DNA of 42,545 nucleotides from Clostridia bacterium (GCA_017503165.1 JAFVTO010000195.1:1-42545), one strand, 5' to 3'; shown: positions 16,857 to 25,669, numbered from the stretch's first letter. A program made the numbers and translations. Notes: generated from the letters alone by a model not told the origin.

Positions 16857-18017
16857 TTAATGCTTTCGCTTCTCCATATCCTTTTTGTAGGTCATTACAT
16901 GTTCAATTGCATAACTAAAGAATGGGATGGGATCCGCCCACGAAAAGATATAATCCTTCTGTTTGAAACAGTAAAACCAATTTGGCTTTGCCTTCCATCT
17001 CTCGGGATTTTTAATAAACCACATTATGTCAGTGTGGAAATAGCGAAGAGCCAGGTTCTTGGGAATCGGTTTAGTCATAGGCTTCAGTTCGACGCCGTAT
17101 GCCAAATCAAGCATATTCTTCACAGGCTCCGTTCCCGCCCATTCGCAAATCTTTATACTTGCCGGAATTCGTCCATTGATTTCCATGACCTTCGGGGTAT
17201 TGTCGCGCGGATCCATGATAAAGCCGATATGTCCGAAGCTTCTCCATTCCAGAGCTTGCAACAGTCTGTTCGAGCTATCAATCATCACCGGGTGATCAAT
17301 GGTTCGAATATAGCAGCCTGGACCGCCATCAATCGGAAACCATCTGCGGGATTCCACAACTAAAGTTGCTTGGGGTTTATGGTTTTCGTCCATCATAACA
17401 TATCCGCCGTATTGATACCCCCCCTTAGGGATCAATTCTTGAATAACGTATTCTTCGGGAATGATAGTACCGTCAATCAAGTATTTATCAAGCTCTTCGC
17501 GGTTCATGATCCGCTTAAATCCTGCTCCGCCACTTCCCTTACGCGGTTTAGCACAAATCGGAAAATCTACCTTTTCAAGGAACTCATCCATTGTTTCATC
17601 ATCCATTTTGGTGATAGGACAAGGAATGTTGTTTTCCATACAAACCTTCATCGTTTGCTGCTTGTCATAAGCCTTCATAAACGAATCTCGTGAAGAAGCA
17701 ATGATTTTCAGATCAGGATATCGATCTTGAATAATGCCATCAATACAAATATCTGTTGCACGCTCGAGAATAGGGAAAAGAATATCATACCCGTTTTCCA
17801 ATTCTTTCTCAATTGCCTGTCTATAGATTGTATTGTTTTCTCTGATTCCGGGTACAACAACTCGTTTGGACGGATATCTCGATGTATAGCCAACATCAAG
17901 TTTCGACTCGCATATAGTAGTGATCTTACAGCCCAGTTTTTTCAACTGATGAAGCAAACTGGGAACTTGACGCCCATACCCATCCAATAAGAGAACTTTC
18001 TTTCCAGTATAATTCAT
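16857..18017 (-). CDS. ATP-grasp ligase in the polysaccharide cluster
   Basis: A 386-residue ATP-grasp enzyme of the carbamoyl-phosphate-synthase-like group, which activates a carboxylate as acyl phosphate and couples it to an amine or thiol. After an N-terminal Rossmann-like part (VLLLDGYGRQVPSL), the ATP lid is CAKPRKGSGGAGF and the metal-binding end of the grasp fold is KVMEINGRIPASI. The ATG at 18017 follows AGGAGCGAGTGATT. In this setting it could attach an amino acid or other acid to a sugar; the substrate might come through the adjacent permease. That link is inference. Confidence 0.88.
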   Translation of the reverse strand: MNYTGKKVLLLDGYGRQVPSLLHQLKKLGCKITTICESKLDVGYTSRYPSKRVVVPGIRENNTIYRQAIEKELENGYDILFPILERATDICIDGIIQDRYPDLKIIASSRDSFMKAYDKQQTMKVCMENNIPCPITKMDDETMDEFLEKVDFPICAKPRKGSGGAGFKRIMNREELDKYLIDGTIIPEEYVIQELIPKGGYQYGGYVMMDENHKPQATLVVESRRWFPIDGGPGCYIRTIDHPVMIDSSNRLLQALEWRSFGHIGFIMDPRDNTPKVMEINGRIPASIKICEWAGTEPVKNMLDLAYGVELKPMTKPIPKNLALRYFHTDIMWFIKNPERWKAKPNWFYCFKQKDYIFSWADPIPFFSYAIEHVMTYKKDMEKRKH

Positions 18018-18019
18018 AA

Positions 18020-18880
18020 TCACTCGCTCCTAAGCGGATGAACCGCTTTACTCAATAAATATGTCTTTTCATTCTTACCAAGGATTCCCTTGATAGCCGC
18101 ATAACCACAGTTGACCAACCACCGCGGTAGCCTGATCACGATCCGCGCCCGGCCTTCTGCTTTTTCAGCCTTTATATAATCAGGCGTAAACATTCTATCG
18201 GTATCTTTGATAATCCGAATATCATTCTTGGGTTCAGTCTTACACCAATCAACCATAGCGGCAACAGCATTCCGGATGCTCAGAATCTCATACTCTGTGC
18301 CTTTACCTATCTGATATGCGATATTCGGATACTTCAGATAGTAACGCTTCTGAATATCGCGTTTGATCTCCTCCGTGTAAACAGGACTAAAACGGAAGAT
18401 GCCGTAATGCTTGAGTTTCTTGCACTCTTCCTCTGCCATAGCCTTACTCTTAGCATACAAGCTCACAGGGTGAACCTCAGTATCGCCATTGACCGTATTC
18501 TTCCCATCATAAAACCCAAACACATCAACTGTACTGATTTGCAGAACAGGGCGATCCCCGGCGGTCTCAAATACGTTCCTGGCGCATTCAACATTAAGAT
18601 GGTAATAATCATCCCAAGAATACTTTTTCCCATTAACAGTATGAGCTAAAGCTGCCAAATGTATTATACGGTCAATTCTGTTATTTTCAATAATATCAAG
18701 AAGAGCTTTTCTGTCCGAAAGATCTACCTTATAATGGCTGTATCCATCCGACACCACTGTACCATCTCTGAAATCTACACCGTATACGGTAAAACCGGCA
18801 TTTAACAATCCATTTACGGTTTCTGAACCGATCATACCGGATGCGCCTGTTATCAAAACTGTTATTTTTCCGTCATTCAT
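18020..18880 (-). CDS. NAD-dependent epimerase/dehydratase (extended SDR)
   Basis: A 286-residue extended short-chain dehydrogenase acting on nucleotide sugars. The NAD loop is TGASGMIG (11-18), the following acidic residue is in GVDFRDG, HLAALAH is at 74-80, and the catalytic pair is Y142-K146 in YAKSK with upstream STVDV. It starts within the stop of the sugar transferase (ATGA overlap) and GAGG lies 7 bases before the ATG. Its exact sugar substrate is unknown. It is a little shorter than usual at the C-terminus, where the sugar is bound. Confidence 0.9.
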   Translation of the reverse strand: MNDGKITVLITGASGMIGSETVNGLLNAGFTVYGVDFRDGTVVSDGYSHYKVDLSDRKALLDIIENNRIDRIIHLAALAHTVNGKKYSWDDYYHLNVECARNVFETAGDRPVLQISTVDVFGFYDGKNTVNGDTEVHPVSLYAKSKAMAEEECKKLKHYGIFRFSPVYTEEIKRDIQKRYYLKYPNIAYQIGKGTEYEILSIRNAVAAMVDWCKTEPKNDIRIIKDTDRMFTPDYIKAEKAEGRARIVIRLPRWLVNCGYAAIKGILGKNEKTYLLSKAVHPLRSE

Positions 18881-19578
18881 ACAGGAACCTCTTGGAATTC
18901 ATGGTTTTCCTCAACACTAACACATCCAACTAATTCGTTGAAGATTTTTTTCGGTTCTTTTTTTACAACAGAATACAAAATACAAACCAGCGTGTACCAG
19001 ATCATCTTAATATCATATCCGGTACTCATATGCAATGGATAGTAAGCCTCAAGCTCAAGTCTTGTCGGCAAAACGAGTTTTGTATACTCATCCGGATCCT
19101 CCACTGTATCACCGTATATGTAATCATAAAGAGCTGCCGGTCCGGTCAACCCGGGTTTTACAGTAGATGCAACGTTGTATTTGCCTGCACGCATGATTTC
19201 TACTTGATCTTTTGCCGCTGGACGTGGACCCACAATTGACATAGAACCGAAAAGGATGTTAATAAGCTGAGGCAGTTCGTCTATTTTCAGTCTTCTGATA
19301 ATCTCGCCAAACGGGAAGATCCTATTTACGTCCGCCTTAAAACTAACCTCGCTCTTTTCACTTTCCTTCTTGGGAACTCTCATGCTACGAAATTTCCACA
19401 TATAAAATTCCCTGTTATCCTTACCTATACGCGTCGCCTTATAAAAAATTGGTCCTGGATCGGATATCAAAATCCCGATGATTGTAATGAGCCAGATCGG
19501 AAAAGTTACAATAAGACCAAAAAAAGAGGCGAGTATATCAAATAAGCGTTTGATAAAGAAATATACTTTTCTTTTCAT
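18877..19578 (-). CDS. Initiating sugar-phosphate transferase (bacterial sugar transferase)
   Basis: A 234-residue member of the polyprenyl-phosphate phosphoglycosyl transferase family (PglC/WcaJ C-terminal domain type). It moves a sugar phosphate to undecaprenyl phosphate, the first committed step of the polymer. One N-terminal membrane helix (about 12-38) is followed by the catalytic DPGPIFYKATRIG (40-52), WKFRSM (61-66), KIDELPQLINILFGSMSIVG (98-117) with the Asp-Glu pair D100-E101, GPRP (117-120) and VKPGLTGPAAL. The ATG at 19578 has GGGAGAG 7 bases upstream; an in-frame start at 19602 lies inside the previous gene and is less likely. Confidence 0.93.
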   Translation of the reverse strand: MKRKVYFFIKRLFDILASFFGLIVTFPIWLITIIGILISDPGPIFYKATRIGKDNREFYMWKFRSMRVPKKESEKSEVSFKADVNRIFPFGEIIRRLKIDELPQLINILFGSMSIVGPRPAAKDQVEIMRAGKYNVASTVKPGLTGPAALYDYIYGDTVEDPDEYTKLVLPTRLELEAYYPLHMSTGYDIKMIWYTLVCILYSVVKKEPKKIFNELVGCVSVEENHEFQEVPV

Positions 19579-19580
19579 TG

Positions 19581-20252
19581 TTACACTCTCCCAAACACAC
19601 ATTCAAATGCTTCTGCATAATTACATCCTGCCTGACAACCTCTGTAAGTAGCAAGAGCGCTAATTGCGTCCTTTGAGCGAGGATGAGGATAATCACGCAT
19701 CACACCTTTGTATGAAGCCAACGCTTCAAGTTTCACAGCCAGTCCTTCAGTTCCAATTTCAATAAAGTAATTTGGGGTAAAACGGTTTGCGGAGGAATCC
19801 AAAGACCATTCCGTCGAAGAGAGGACCTCCATATAGAGAAGCAGTTTCAAAGCCGGGATTCCCTCTTTACGCTGAAAGAGTCTTGAAGCTGCCTGCGCTG
19901 CGTAACTGGTCATAACATGGTCATTATTAGTGTCAGAAGGATGGTGTGTTATAATAGCTTCCGCACTGAAATCTTCGATGCATTTTTCTATAAATTGAAC
20001 AAGCTCCAGGTGCGGCACGGTATTCATACGTATGTTCGGAAAATCCGCCGCATAACACTCACAAACGCCCAGCTTCCCCATAGCACGGTTTTGATCATCC
20101 GACAATGTTGCAGAAATATTGGCACGTGCTGCAGCATGGTTTGCCATTGTACAAACGGCAACAGAGTGCCCTTCCTTGATTAACCGGTGTATCGTCGCTC
20201 CGGCACCCAATACCTCGTCATCCGGATGTGCGACCACTACTAAATAATTCAT
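19581..20252 (-). CDS. PIG-L family deacetylase
   Basis: A 223-residue zinc-dependent N-deacetylase of the PIG-L/LmbE family, which removes acetyl from N-acetylglucosamine-type sugars. The metal motif is AHPDDE (8-13), and the third ligand is in SDTNNDHV (H112). It is the first intact gene of the polysaccharide cluster, three bases before the sugar transferase, and has AGGTGG 7 bases before the ATG. It probably adjusts a precursor sugar or the lipid-linked intermediate. Confidence 0.93.
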   Translation of the reverse strand: MNYLVVVAHPDDEVLGAGATIHRLIKEGHSVAVCTMANHAAARANISATLSDDQNRAMGKLGVCECYAADFPNIRMNTVPHLELVQFIEKCIEDFSAEAIITHHPSDTNNDHVMTSYAAQAASRLFQRKEGIPALKLLLYMEVLSSTEWSLDSSANRFTPNYFIEIGTEGLAVKLEALASYKGVMRDYPHPRSKDAISALATYRGCQAGCNYAEAFECVFGRV

Positions 20253-20404
20253 AATCTATCCACCTCAAGATTGTATTTTTGGTATTCGTGACTTTTCCGT
20301 GCCTTACCGCAAGCATATCATCCCTCTTTCACATATTCCACTCGCATTACCCATAAAAATATACAACACCTCGGGAAAAGCACTGTCAACACAACAAACT
20401 GCCT

Positions 20405-20494
20405 TCAAACATTCTTCGGAGAATTCTTTGTAAACATTTCATTCTCTCGCATTGTCGGCGTGGCAAGCCAGATCTTTTTTTCAAACCTTTTCAT
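20405..20494 (-). pseudogene. N-terminal remnant of a DegT-type sugar aminotransferase
   Basis: A 29-codon frame in the cluster leader begins MKRFEKKIWLATPTM, which looks like the start of DegT/DnrJ/EryC1/StrS aminotransferases of clostridial polysaccharide clusters (…kkIyLsxPTMhGeE). It then runs out into unrelated codons and stops. In another frame about 100 bases on, ICERGMICLR resembles the usual FexGlCLPS near the end of that family, which would fit a large internal deletion; this second match is weak. An alternative is a short leader peptide. Identification is from pattern memory only. Confidence 0.4.
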
Positions 20495-20617
20495 AATTAC
20501 ATCACGCCTTTCCGGATAATACATCCCAATCCGCCGCTTCCTTTTCACAGCCCGGGCAGGGCAACAAAGCAGACCGTATATCACGGAGCTCCGTTTGTTT
20601 TTTCACTTCAATTTAGT

Positions 20618-20646
20618 ATTATATCATACTTTTATATTTAAGTCAA
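20618..20646 (-). promoter_or_regulatory. Promoter of the polysaccharide cluster
   Basis: TTGACT (20641-20646), 17-base spacer, TATAAT (20618-20623) on the minus strand. The expected transcript has a leader of about 360 nt before the PIG-L start codon; that leader holds the aminotransferase remnant at 20405-20494. No other long structure was recognised in 20253-20617. Confidence 0.75.
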
Positions 20647-20746
20647 TACTTTTAACGAAATTACCGCCGTCTGACGCGCTGTAAATTGCATCCAACCTCG
20701 CCTGAAAAACCAAAAAGATGCAAAAACACAAAAACTCCCCCGCTTA

Positions 20747-20775
20747 TTGACATTTTTGCTGACATCTGTTAAAAT
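20747..20775 (+). promoter_or_regulatory. Promoter of the TraX-like gene, flanked by an inverted repeat
   Basis: TTGACA (20747-20752), 17-base spacer, TAAAAT (20770-20775). The promoter lies exactly between CCCCCGCTT (20737-20745) and AAGCGGGGG (20796-20804). The right arm overlaps the GGGGG Shine-Dalgarno site of the gene at 20814. The expected RNA start is downstream of the GTG at 20778, which rules that start out. Confidence 0.7.
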
Positions 20776-20813
20776 ATGTGCAGAGAAAATTTCAAAAGCG
20801 GGGGTATTGCTTC

Positions 20814-21533
20814 ATGTCGGGGAATCTACTGAAAATTTTGGCGTGTATAACCATGCTCACGGACCACGTCGGTTACCTGCTGTTTCCGGATATAGCGATA
20901 TTGCGTTACATAGGGCGGATCTCAATGCCGCTGTTCGCCTTCTGTATCGGAGAAGGCTGCCGTCACACCCGCTCAATATCAAAGTATTTCATCAAGGTGC
21001 TTGCGCTGGCAACATTATGTCAGGCGGTATTTCTTACAGAAAGCCTCATAAGCGGCGGTATTCACCGTTTGGACTTCAATATTCTTTTTACCTTCTCGTT
21101 CTCCATTCTGATATGCGGATCATACAAAAAGCTGAGCTCCCTCGGTAAAGAAGCTACCCGATCCGAGGTCATCTCATACAACGCCCTTTTTATCGGAGCT
21201 ATCCTATCCGCGCTATTTTGCACTACCTTCCTCGATATGCTCGTCCCGATAAAAATCCACTTCGAATACAGCTTTGCAGGCGCGGTTTTGCCGCTATTTG
21301 CCACGTTTTTCGAGGATAAGAGGCGACAACTCCCGGCATTCACCCTGGGACTACTGCTTTTCAATCTGCTTTTATGCACCGCTACCCCATACATCTGGTT
21401 CTCACTGGTAGCGCTTCCGATCATATACGCATATAACGGTTCACGCGGCAAATACTCGCTAAAAGCCTTTTTCTACCTTTTCTATCCTCTTCATTTTGCT
21501 CTCTTGTATCTGATCCAAATGATTGCATTCTGA
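20814..21533 (+). CDS. TraX family membrane protein
   Basis: A 239-residue protein with about eight membrane helices. LKILACITMLTDHVGYLLFP near the start, LRYIGRISMPLFAFCIGEGC and HTRSISKYFIKVLALATLCQ match the TraX family (named for an F-pilin acetylase; in Firmicutes these are usually chromosomal integral-membrane acyltransferase-like proteins). The conserved DH pair and the GRISMPLFAF block are intact. ATG 20814 is chosen because GGGGG lies 9-10 bases upstream and the promoter at 20747-20775 would start RNA after the earlier GTG. It is divergent from the polysaccharide cluster and might acetylate surface material; that is inference. A weak GC hairpin (21539-21558) without a U tract follows it. 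Confidence 0.85.
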   Translation: MSGNLLKILACITMLTDHVGYLLFPDIAILRYIGRISMPLFAFCIGEGCRHTRSISKYFIKVLALATLCQAVFLTESLISGGIHRLDFNILFTFSFSILICGSYKKLSSLGKEATRSEVISYNALFIGAILSALFCTTFLDMLVPIKIHFEYSFAGAVLPLFATFFEDKRRQLPAFTLGLLLFNLLLCTATPYIWFSLVALPIIYAYNGSRGKYSLKAFFYLFYPLHFALLYLIQMIAF

Positions 21534-21576
21534 ATGGTGGCGCATGGGCGTTTGCGCCTCGGAGATCAGCCCCCTG

Positions 21577-22572
21577 TCAGAGCTGCATTGCCGTGTCGAT
21601 CAAAGCGCAGAGGTTTTCAAATGGAACGTCGTCCTGAATCTCCTGAGCGGGAGCGATGATATACCCGCCATTCCTTGACAGCGCCTTTGTCACCGCTCTG
21701 GTTTCCTCTGCAACCTCCTGAGGAGTGCCGTACGGAAGAGTCCTCTGAGTGCTGATACCGCCCCAAAAGGTTATCTTATCGCCGTACTTTTCCTTCAATT
21801 CATAAATATCCATACATTCCGGCTGAATTGGGTTAAGGGCATCAACGCCCATACCAACTATATCGGGAAAGATCTTGCGGATATCTCCGCAGGAATGGAC
21901 CCAAACATCAAGTCCTGCCTCGTGTATCAGATCATATTCCTTCTTTTCACCTGGCGCTATCATTTTACGCCAGCATTCCGGCGACATGAGGAGATCATGC
22001 TGAGAACCCCAGTCACTTCCCAGCAATATCCCGTCAATTCCCGGGGTATTTACGATATTTTCAAGCATCACTATATTTTTTCTGATAATAAAATCCAGCA
22101 TTCTCTGCGCATACTCCGGATCTCCCGCCATATCCGCAAGAAAGTTCTCTATTCCCCTGGCAAAATTCGCCTTTTCAAAATGACTTCCCCAGATCGTGAC
22201 CAGCACATAGGCATCGGTATACTCCTTTAAGTTGCTGACGGTCTCGGCAAAGCTCTCGTAGCTACCGTATCCCTTGGTCTTTGGAATATAATCGGGAGCC
22301 TCCTCGGAGGTAGTGTACTCTGCAGGACAATCAAACCAACTCCACCATGGGCAGTTCACCGCAAGAACGTGGTTTCCCATTCCGTAGTATATAGCATGGT
22401 TACGCGATATTTTCCCCTCGTCGCAAAGCTTTCTCAGCCTTTCGTCCGTGTATCTTTCATAAAGCTTATCAAAATATGCCTTTCCTCCCAGATAGGTCAA
22501 ATGGATACAGCTTGGTGTCTTATCAGTCTCTCTGTGGGCAATAGCCGCCTTTACTCTCTCGCAACGTGTCAT
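21577..22572 (-). CDS. Uroporphyrinogen decarboxylase family protein (methyltransferase-like)
   Basis: A 331-residue URO-D fold protein. It resembles the corrinoid methyltransferase branch (MtaA/MtbA-like) rather than true HemE: HSCGD (226-230) gives the H-x-C zinc motif, and GSDWGSQHDLLMSPECWRK (185-203) and APAQEIQDDVPFEN (307-320) are the usual blocks of the Firmicute subgroup. No corrinoid protein gene is nearby. It follows the AraC gene after 135 bases on the same strand; that gap has a GGTGTGC/GCACACC hairpin (22622-22646) but no clear promoter, so co-transcription is likely. AAAGGAATGTTAGC precedes the ATG. The true reaction is unknown; many relatives sit in sugar loci. Confidence 0.88.
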   Translation of the reverse strand: MTRCERVKAAIAHRETDKTPSCIHLTYLGGKAYFDKLYERYTDERLRKLCDEGKISRNHAIYYGMGNHVLAVNCPWWSWFDCPAEYTTSEEAPDYIPKTKGYGSYESFAETVSNLKEYTDAYVLVTIWGSHFEKANFARGIENFLADMAGDPEYAQRMLDFIIRKNIVMLENIVNTPGIDGILLGSDWGSQHDLLMSPECWRKMIAPGEKKEYDLIHEAGLDVWVHSCGDIRKIFPDIVGMGVDALNPIQPECMDIYELKEKYGDKITFWGGISTQRTLPYGTPQEVAEETRAVTKALSRNGGYIIAPAQEIQDDVPFENLCALIDTAMQL

Positions 22573-22707
22573 GCTAACATTCCTTTCTTAGGTTGAATAA
22601 TTTTGTTTTATAGCCGTTCACGGTGTGCGTCCTACCGATGCACACCCTCCTTATTTCAATTTTACTGTGCTTAAACACATTGTTTTCCGGGGATTTACCG
22701 CGTATGT

Positions 22708-23940
22708 TCAAGCATTTTTTGCCTCAGCACGTTTGCGTGCTTCCTCTCTGAACTCACTGGGAGTTTTCCCGGTCTCTTTCTTGAAAAGCTTTGAAAAGTA
22801 TTGCAGATCAACTATCCCGCAATGAAGCGCCACTGTCTGGACCTGCAATCCGGTAGACTCAAGAAGGTGCATGGCGTGCTTGACTCGCTTTACCCTGATA
22901 TACTCGGAAACCGTTTTGCCGGTCTCCTTTTTAAAAATGCCGGAAAGATACCCCGCGCTGATATTCAGACGGTCAGCCAGTATTTTAAGCGACAACGGCA
23001 GCGATAGGTCTGAGTCTATCATGAGAATGCTTTTCTGAACGATGCTGGAATAGCTGTTGAGCGAGTGCTTTCTGACAAGTCTGCAATATGATCGGAACAT
23101 TTCGCACATCAGCTTGGTATTTTCCGAAAGAGACGGAAGCTGCTCTATTCTTAACGCAAAGTCGGTGGACATCTTATCAAGATATACGGGATGGACACCG
23201 CCCGCTTCTGCCGCCTTGCGCAAAAGAGTATTCATGATAACTCCGTAATTTTTCGCGTTTCTCAGCGGATCTGCCGTCCTTTTTTCAAAAAAATCAGCGG
23301 AAAAGAATTCCACCAGCTGCTCCTCCTTATGAAGCTGTCCGGTCGCCACAGCCGAAATGATCTCATTCTCCCAGGCATAACGGTTCTCCGTCGCCTTCAT
23401 GCTTACGGTAATATCGTTGATACCGTCATCCTCACGTATTTCTGTTATCGGGGACGCCGGCGCACCCTTGTCCGCATCAACGTCGACTATAGCAAACGAG
23501 GAGGTACCCCAGACACGTTCAAGAAAGGTAGCGAGCATCACAAACGAGTGACAGTCTCTGCTGAGAACAGGAACGCTTCTGTAGTATTCACTCAAAAATT
23601 TCTGATTAGCGGGTGAAAAACCGTTTTTCTCCCCTATCTCAAGGATCATACCGTTATCCGGAGCCCGGTAGAGATACGGTCCAATACACATTACGGAGGT
23701 AGGCTCTACGTCGGGTAACAGGAAATAAGAGTATGAAAACCCGAAGCCGTCCGTCGACCGATACACCGCCGTATGCTCAAGCCGATCAATATATCCCGGT
23801 GAAAAAAATTCTCGCGGAAGACATTTATGTAAGCTGTATACCGGATCGACACCGATCTGCTCAGCGGTCAAGGTAGCGAACCGCACGTGGATCTTTCGGA
23901 AAAAATCACACAAAAGCTCAAGCTCTCTTTTATAAAGCAT
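22708..23940 (-). CDS. AraC family transcriptional regulator
   Basis: A 410-residue regulator. The C-terminal 100 residues hold two helix-turn-helix motifs: ILADRLNISAGYLSGIFKKE, then QVQTVALHCGIVDLQYFSKL followed by FKKETGKTPSEFREE. The N-terminal 300 residues are a long sensor without obvious membrane segments, of no domain I recognise. The ATG at 23940 has GAGGTGG 8 bases upstream; a GTG four codons earlier is less likely. It is divergent from the GPH symporter across a region with a dyad (23979-24020) that overlaps its own TATAAT box, so it probably controls itself, the symporter and the glycosidase in response to a sugar. Confidence 0.93.
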   Translation of the reverse strand: MLYKRELELLCDFFRKIHVRFATLTAEQIGVDPVYSLHKCLPREFFSPGYIDRLEHTAVYRSTDGFGFSYSYFLLPDVEPTSVMCIGPYLYRAPDNGMILEIGEKNGFSPANQKFLSEYYRSVPVLSRDCHSFVMLATFLERVWGTSSFAIVDVDADKGAPASPITEIREDDGINDITVSMKATENRYAWENEIISAVATGQLHKEEQLVEFFSADFFEKRTADPLRNAKNYGVIMNTLLRKAAEAGGVHPVYLDKMSTDFALRIEQLPSLSENTKLMCEMFRSYCRLVRKHSLNSYSSIVQKSILMIDSDLSLPLSLKILADRLNISAGYLSGIFKKETGKTVSEYIRVKRVKHAMHLLESTGLQVQTVALHCGIVDLQYFSKLFKKETGKTPSEFREEARKRAEAKNA

Positions 23941-23978
23941 ACGTATACCCACCTCGGCATTACCGTCGTAACGGAATC

Positions 23979-24020
23979 ATTTCACACTGTACATCTATTA
24001 TATGGTGAGATGTGTGAAAT
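23979..24020. promoter_or_regulatory. Dyad operator candidate in the araC-type / symporter divergent region
   Basis: ATTTCACAC (23979-23987) is perfectly repeated in inverse as GTGTGAAAT (24012-24020), with inner arms ACATCT (23991-23996) and AGATGT (24008-24013). A TATAAT for the regulator (minus strand, 23997-24002) lies in its centre. The symporter has TATACT at 24102-24107 without a good -35 box, as expected of an activated promoter. The position fits a binding site of the adjacent AraC-type protein. Confidence 0.55.
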
Positions 24021-24184
24021 TTTCTCTGTTTTTTCTTTAATCGAATTTAAATATTACAAGTTTTCATTAAAAAAATACTAACAAAAAGCGGAAAAATTCT
24101 ATATACTTTAATCGTAGATTGGAGTGATCAAACCTTCCAAACCAAGGATAAAACAAAATCAAAAAAGAAAAGAGGAACAAACTC

Positions 24185-25669
24185 ATGGAAAAACAACCAT
24201 TGCTTGATGCCAACGGAAAACGCAAATTCGGCATGACCGACAAGCTCGCCTATGCTGCCGGTGACTTCGGCTGCAATATGAGCTTCGCACTCAAGGGCAC
24301 GGTTCAGACATTCTGGCTCGTTTACATGATGCTGGAAACAGGACTGCTTTCAGCGCTTCTTCTCGTCGTTCAGATCTGGGATGCAGTTAATGACCCGCTT
24401 ATCGGCTCATTGATAGATGCCGACCACAGAAGCTACAAGCTCGGCAAATACAGGACCTACATACTTATCGGCGCGTGCGGACTTCTTGTTGCAGGCTCGA
24501 TGGTATTCCTGCCATTCCCGAAAGCAGACACGGTAATCAAGGCAATTCTGTTCATTGTCGGATATGTGATATGGGATGCCTGCTATACCATTGCAAACGT
24601 ACCTTACGGCTCCATGCTCTCTCTTATCACCGAGGATGTCGGAGAAAGAGCTCAGCTTTCCACCTGGCGCTCAGTCGGCTCGATGGTCGGAAACATTCTT
24701 CCCAACATCATTCTCCCCATGCTTATCTGGAAAAAGGTATATGACGAAAACGGAAAGCCGGTTATAAACAAGCTCACCGGCAAGCAGGTAGAAGATCTGC
24801 TTGGAGAAAGAGTATTCTGGGTTGCTCTTATCATGGGTGTTCTTGGATTTATCGCCTTTATGTTCATGATCAAAAAGATCACTATTCGGGTTGACGAAAA
24901 CAGTGTCAAGACAACCGAGATCAAGAAATTCAATGTTTTGGAAGCCTTTGCGAACTTCATGAAGAACCGTCCTGCGCTGGGCGCGACAGTGGCAGCCATG
25001 GGTATGTTCCTCGGTATGCAGTCCGCCACCACCGCGAATACCATCATGTTTGCTACCCACTTCGGCATGGCATCACTTTCCGGAATAGTGCAGATGGTCG
25101 GCTTCCTGCCAATGTTCTTCTTCATGCCCTTCGTCAAGAAGATAGTTGAAAAATACGGTAAGAAGGAAGCCTCTGTGCTCGGCACGATCGTGTCCCTCGT
25201 CGGAGCGGGGATCATGCTTATCTTCCCCACCATCAGCAATATCAACCTTTCGCTTGCAGTATACATGATCGGTCTGATACTGTTCGGAATCGGAATGGGT
25301 GTATACACCTGCGTATCCTGGGCGCTCATGGGTGATGCCATCGACTACAACGACTGGAAGACCGGTAAGAGAGAGGAAGGTACCGTTTATTCGCTTCACT
25401 CCTTCTTCAGAAAGCTGGCGCAGGGTATCGGCCCCTCCATCGTCCTTCTTATAATGGGGGTTCTGGGATATAACTCTGACCTCGGCACGGTAGGACAGAG
25501 CGCAGAGACGGCAAAGAATATGTGCTGGCTGGTTGCAGTTCTCTATCTTGTAAGCGCGGTCCTTCAGTTCGTCGGAATAGCGTTCATCTACAATATCGAT
25601 AAAAAGACACTGGAAAAAATGAATACCGAGCTTGCAGCACGCAAGGCTGCAGAGGAATCTGCCGAATAA
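24185..25669 (+). CDS. GPH family glycoside/sugar:cation symporter
   Basis: A 494-residue, 12-helix transporter of the glycoside-pentoside-hexuronide:cation symporter family (MelB-like). The start TDKLAYAAGDFGCNMSFAL, NDPLIGSLIDADHRSYKLGK with the following YRTY motif, and the MGDAIDYNDWKTGKREEGTV block near residue 390 are family hallmarks. It imports a mono-, di- or oligosaccharide with sodium or protons. AGAGGAACAAACTC precedes the ATG. It lies divergent from the AraC regulator and upstream of the cytoplasmic GH2 enzyme, with which it forms an uptake-and-cleavage pair. Confidence 0.94.
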   Translation: MEKQPLLDANGKRKFGMTDKLAYAAGDFGCNMSFALKGTVQTFWLVYMMLETGLLSALLLVVQIWDAVNDPLIGSLIDADHRSYKLGKYRTYILIGACGLLVAGSMVFLPFPKADTVIKAILFIVGYVIWDACYTIANVPYGSMLSLITEDVGERAQLSTWRSVGSMVGNILPNIILPMLIWKKVYDENGKPVINKLTGKQVEDLLGERVFWVALIMGVLGFIAFMFMIKKITIRVDENSVKTTEIKKFNVLEAFANFMKNRPALGATVAAMGMFLGMQSATTANTIMFATHFGMASLSGIVQMVGFLPMFFFMPFVKKIVEKYGKKEASVLGTIVSLVGAGIMLIFPTISNINLSLAVYMIGLILFGIGMGVYTCVSWALMGDAIDYNDWKTGKREEGTVYSLHSFFRKLAQGIGPSIVLLIMGVLGYNSDLGTVGQSAETAKNMCWLVAVLYLVSAVLQFVGIAFIYNIDKKTLEKMNTELAARKAAEESAE

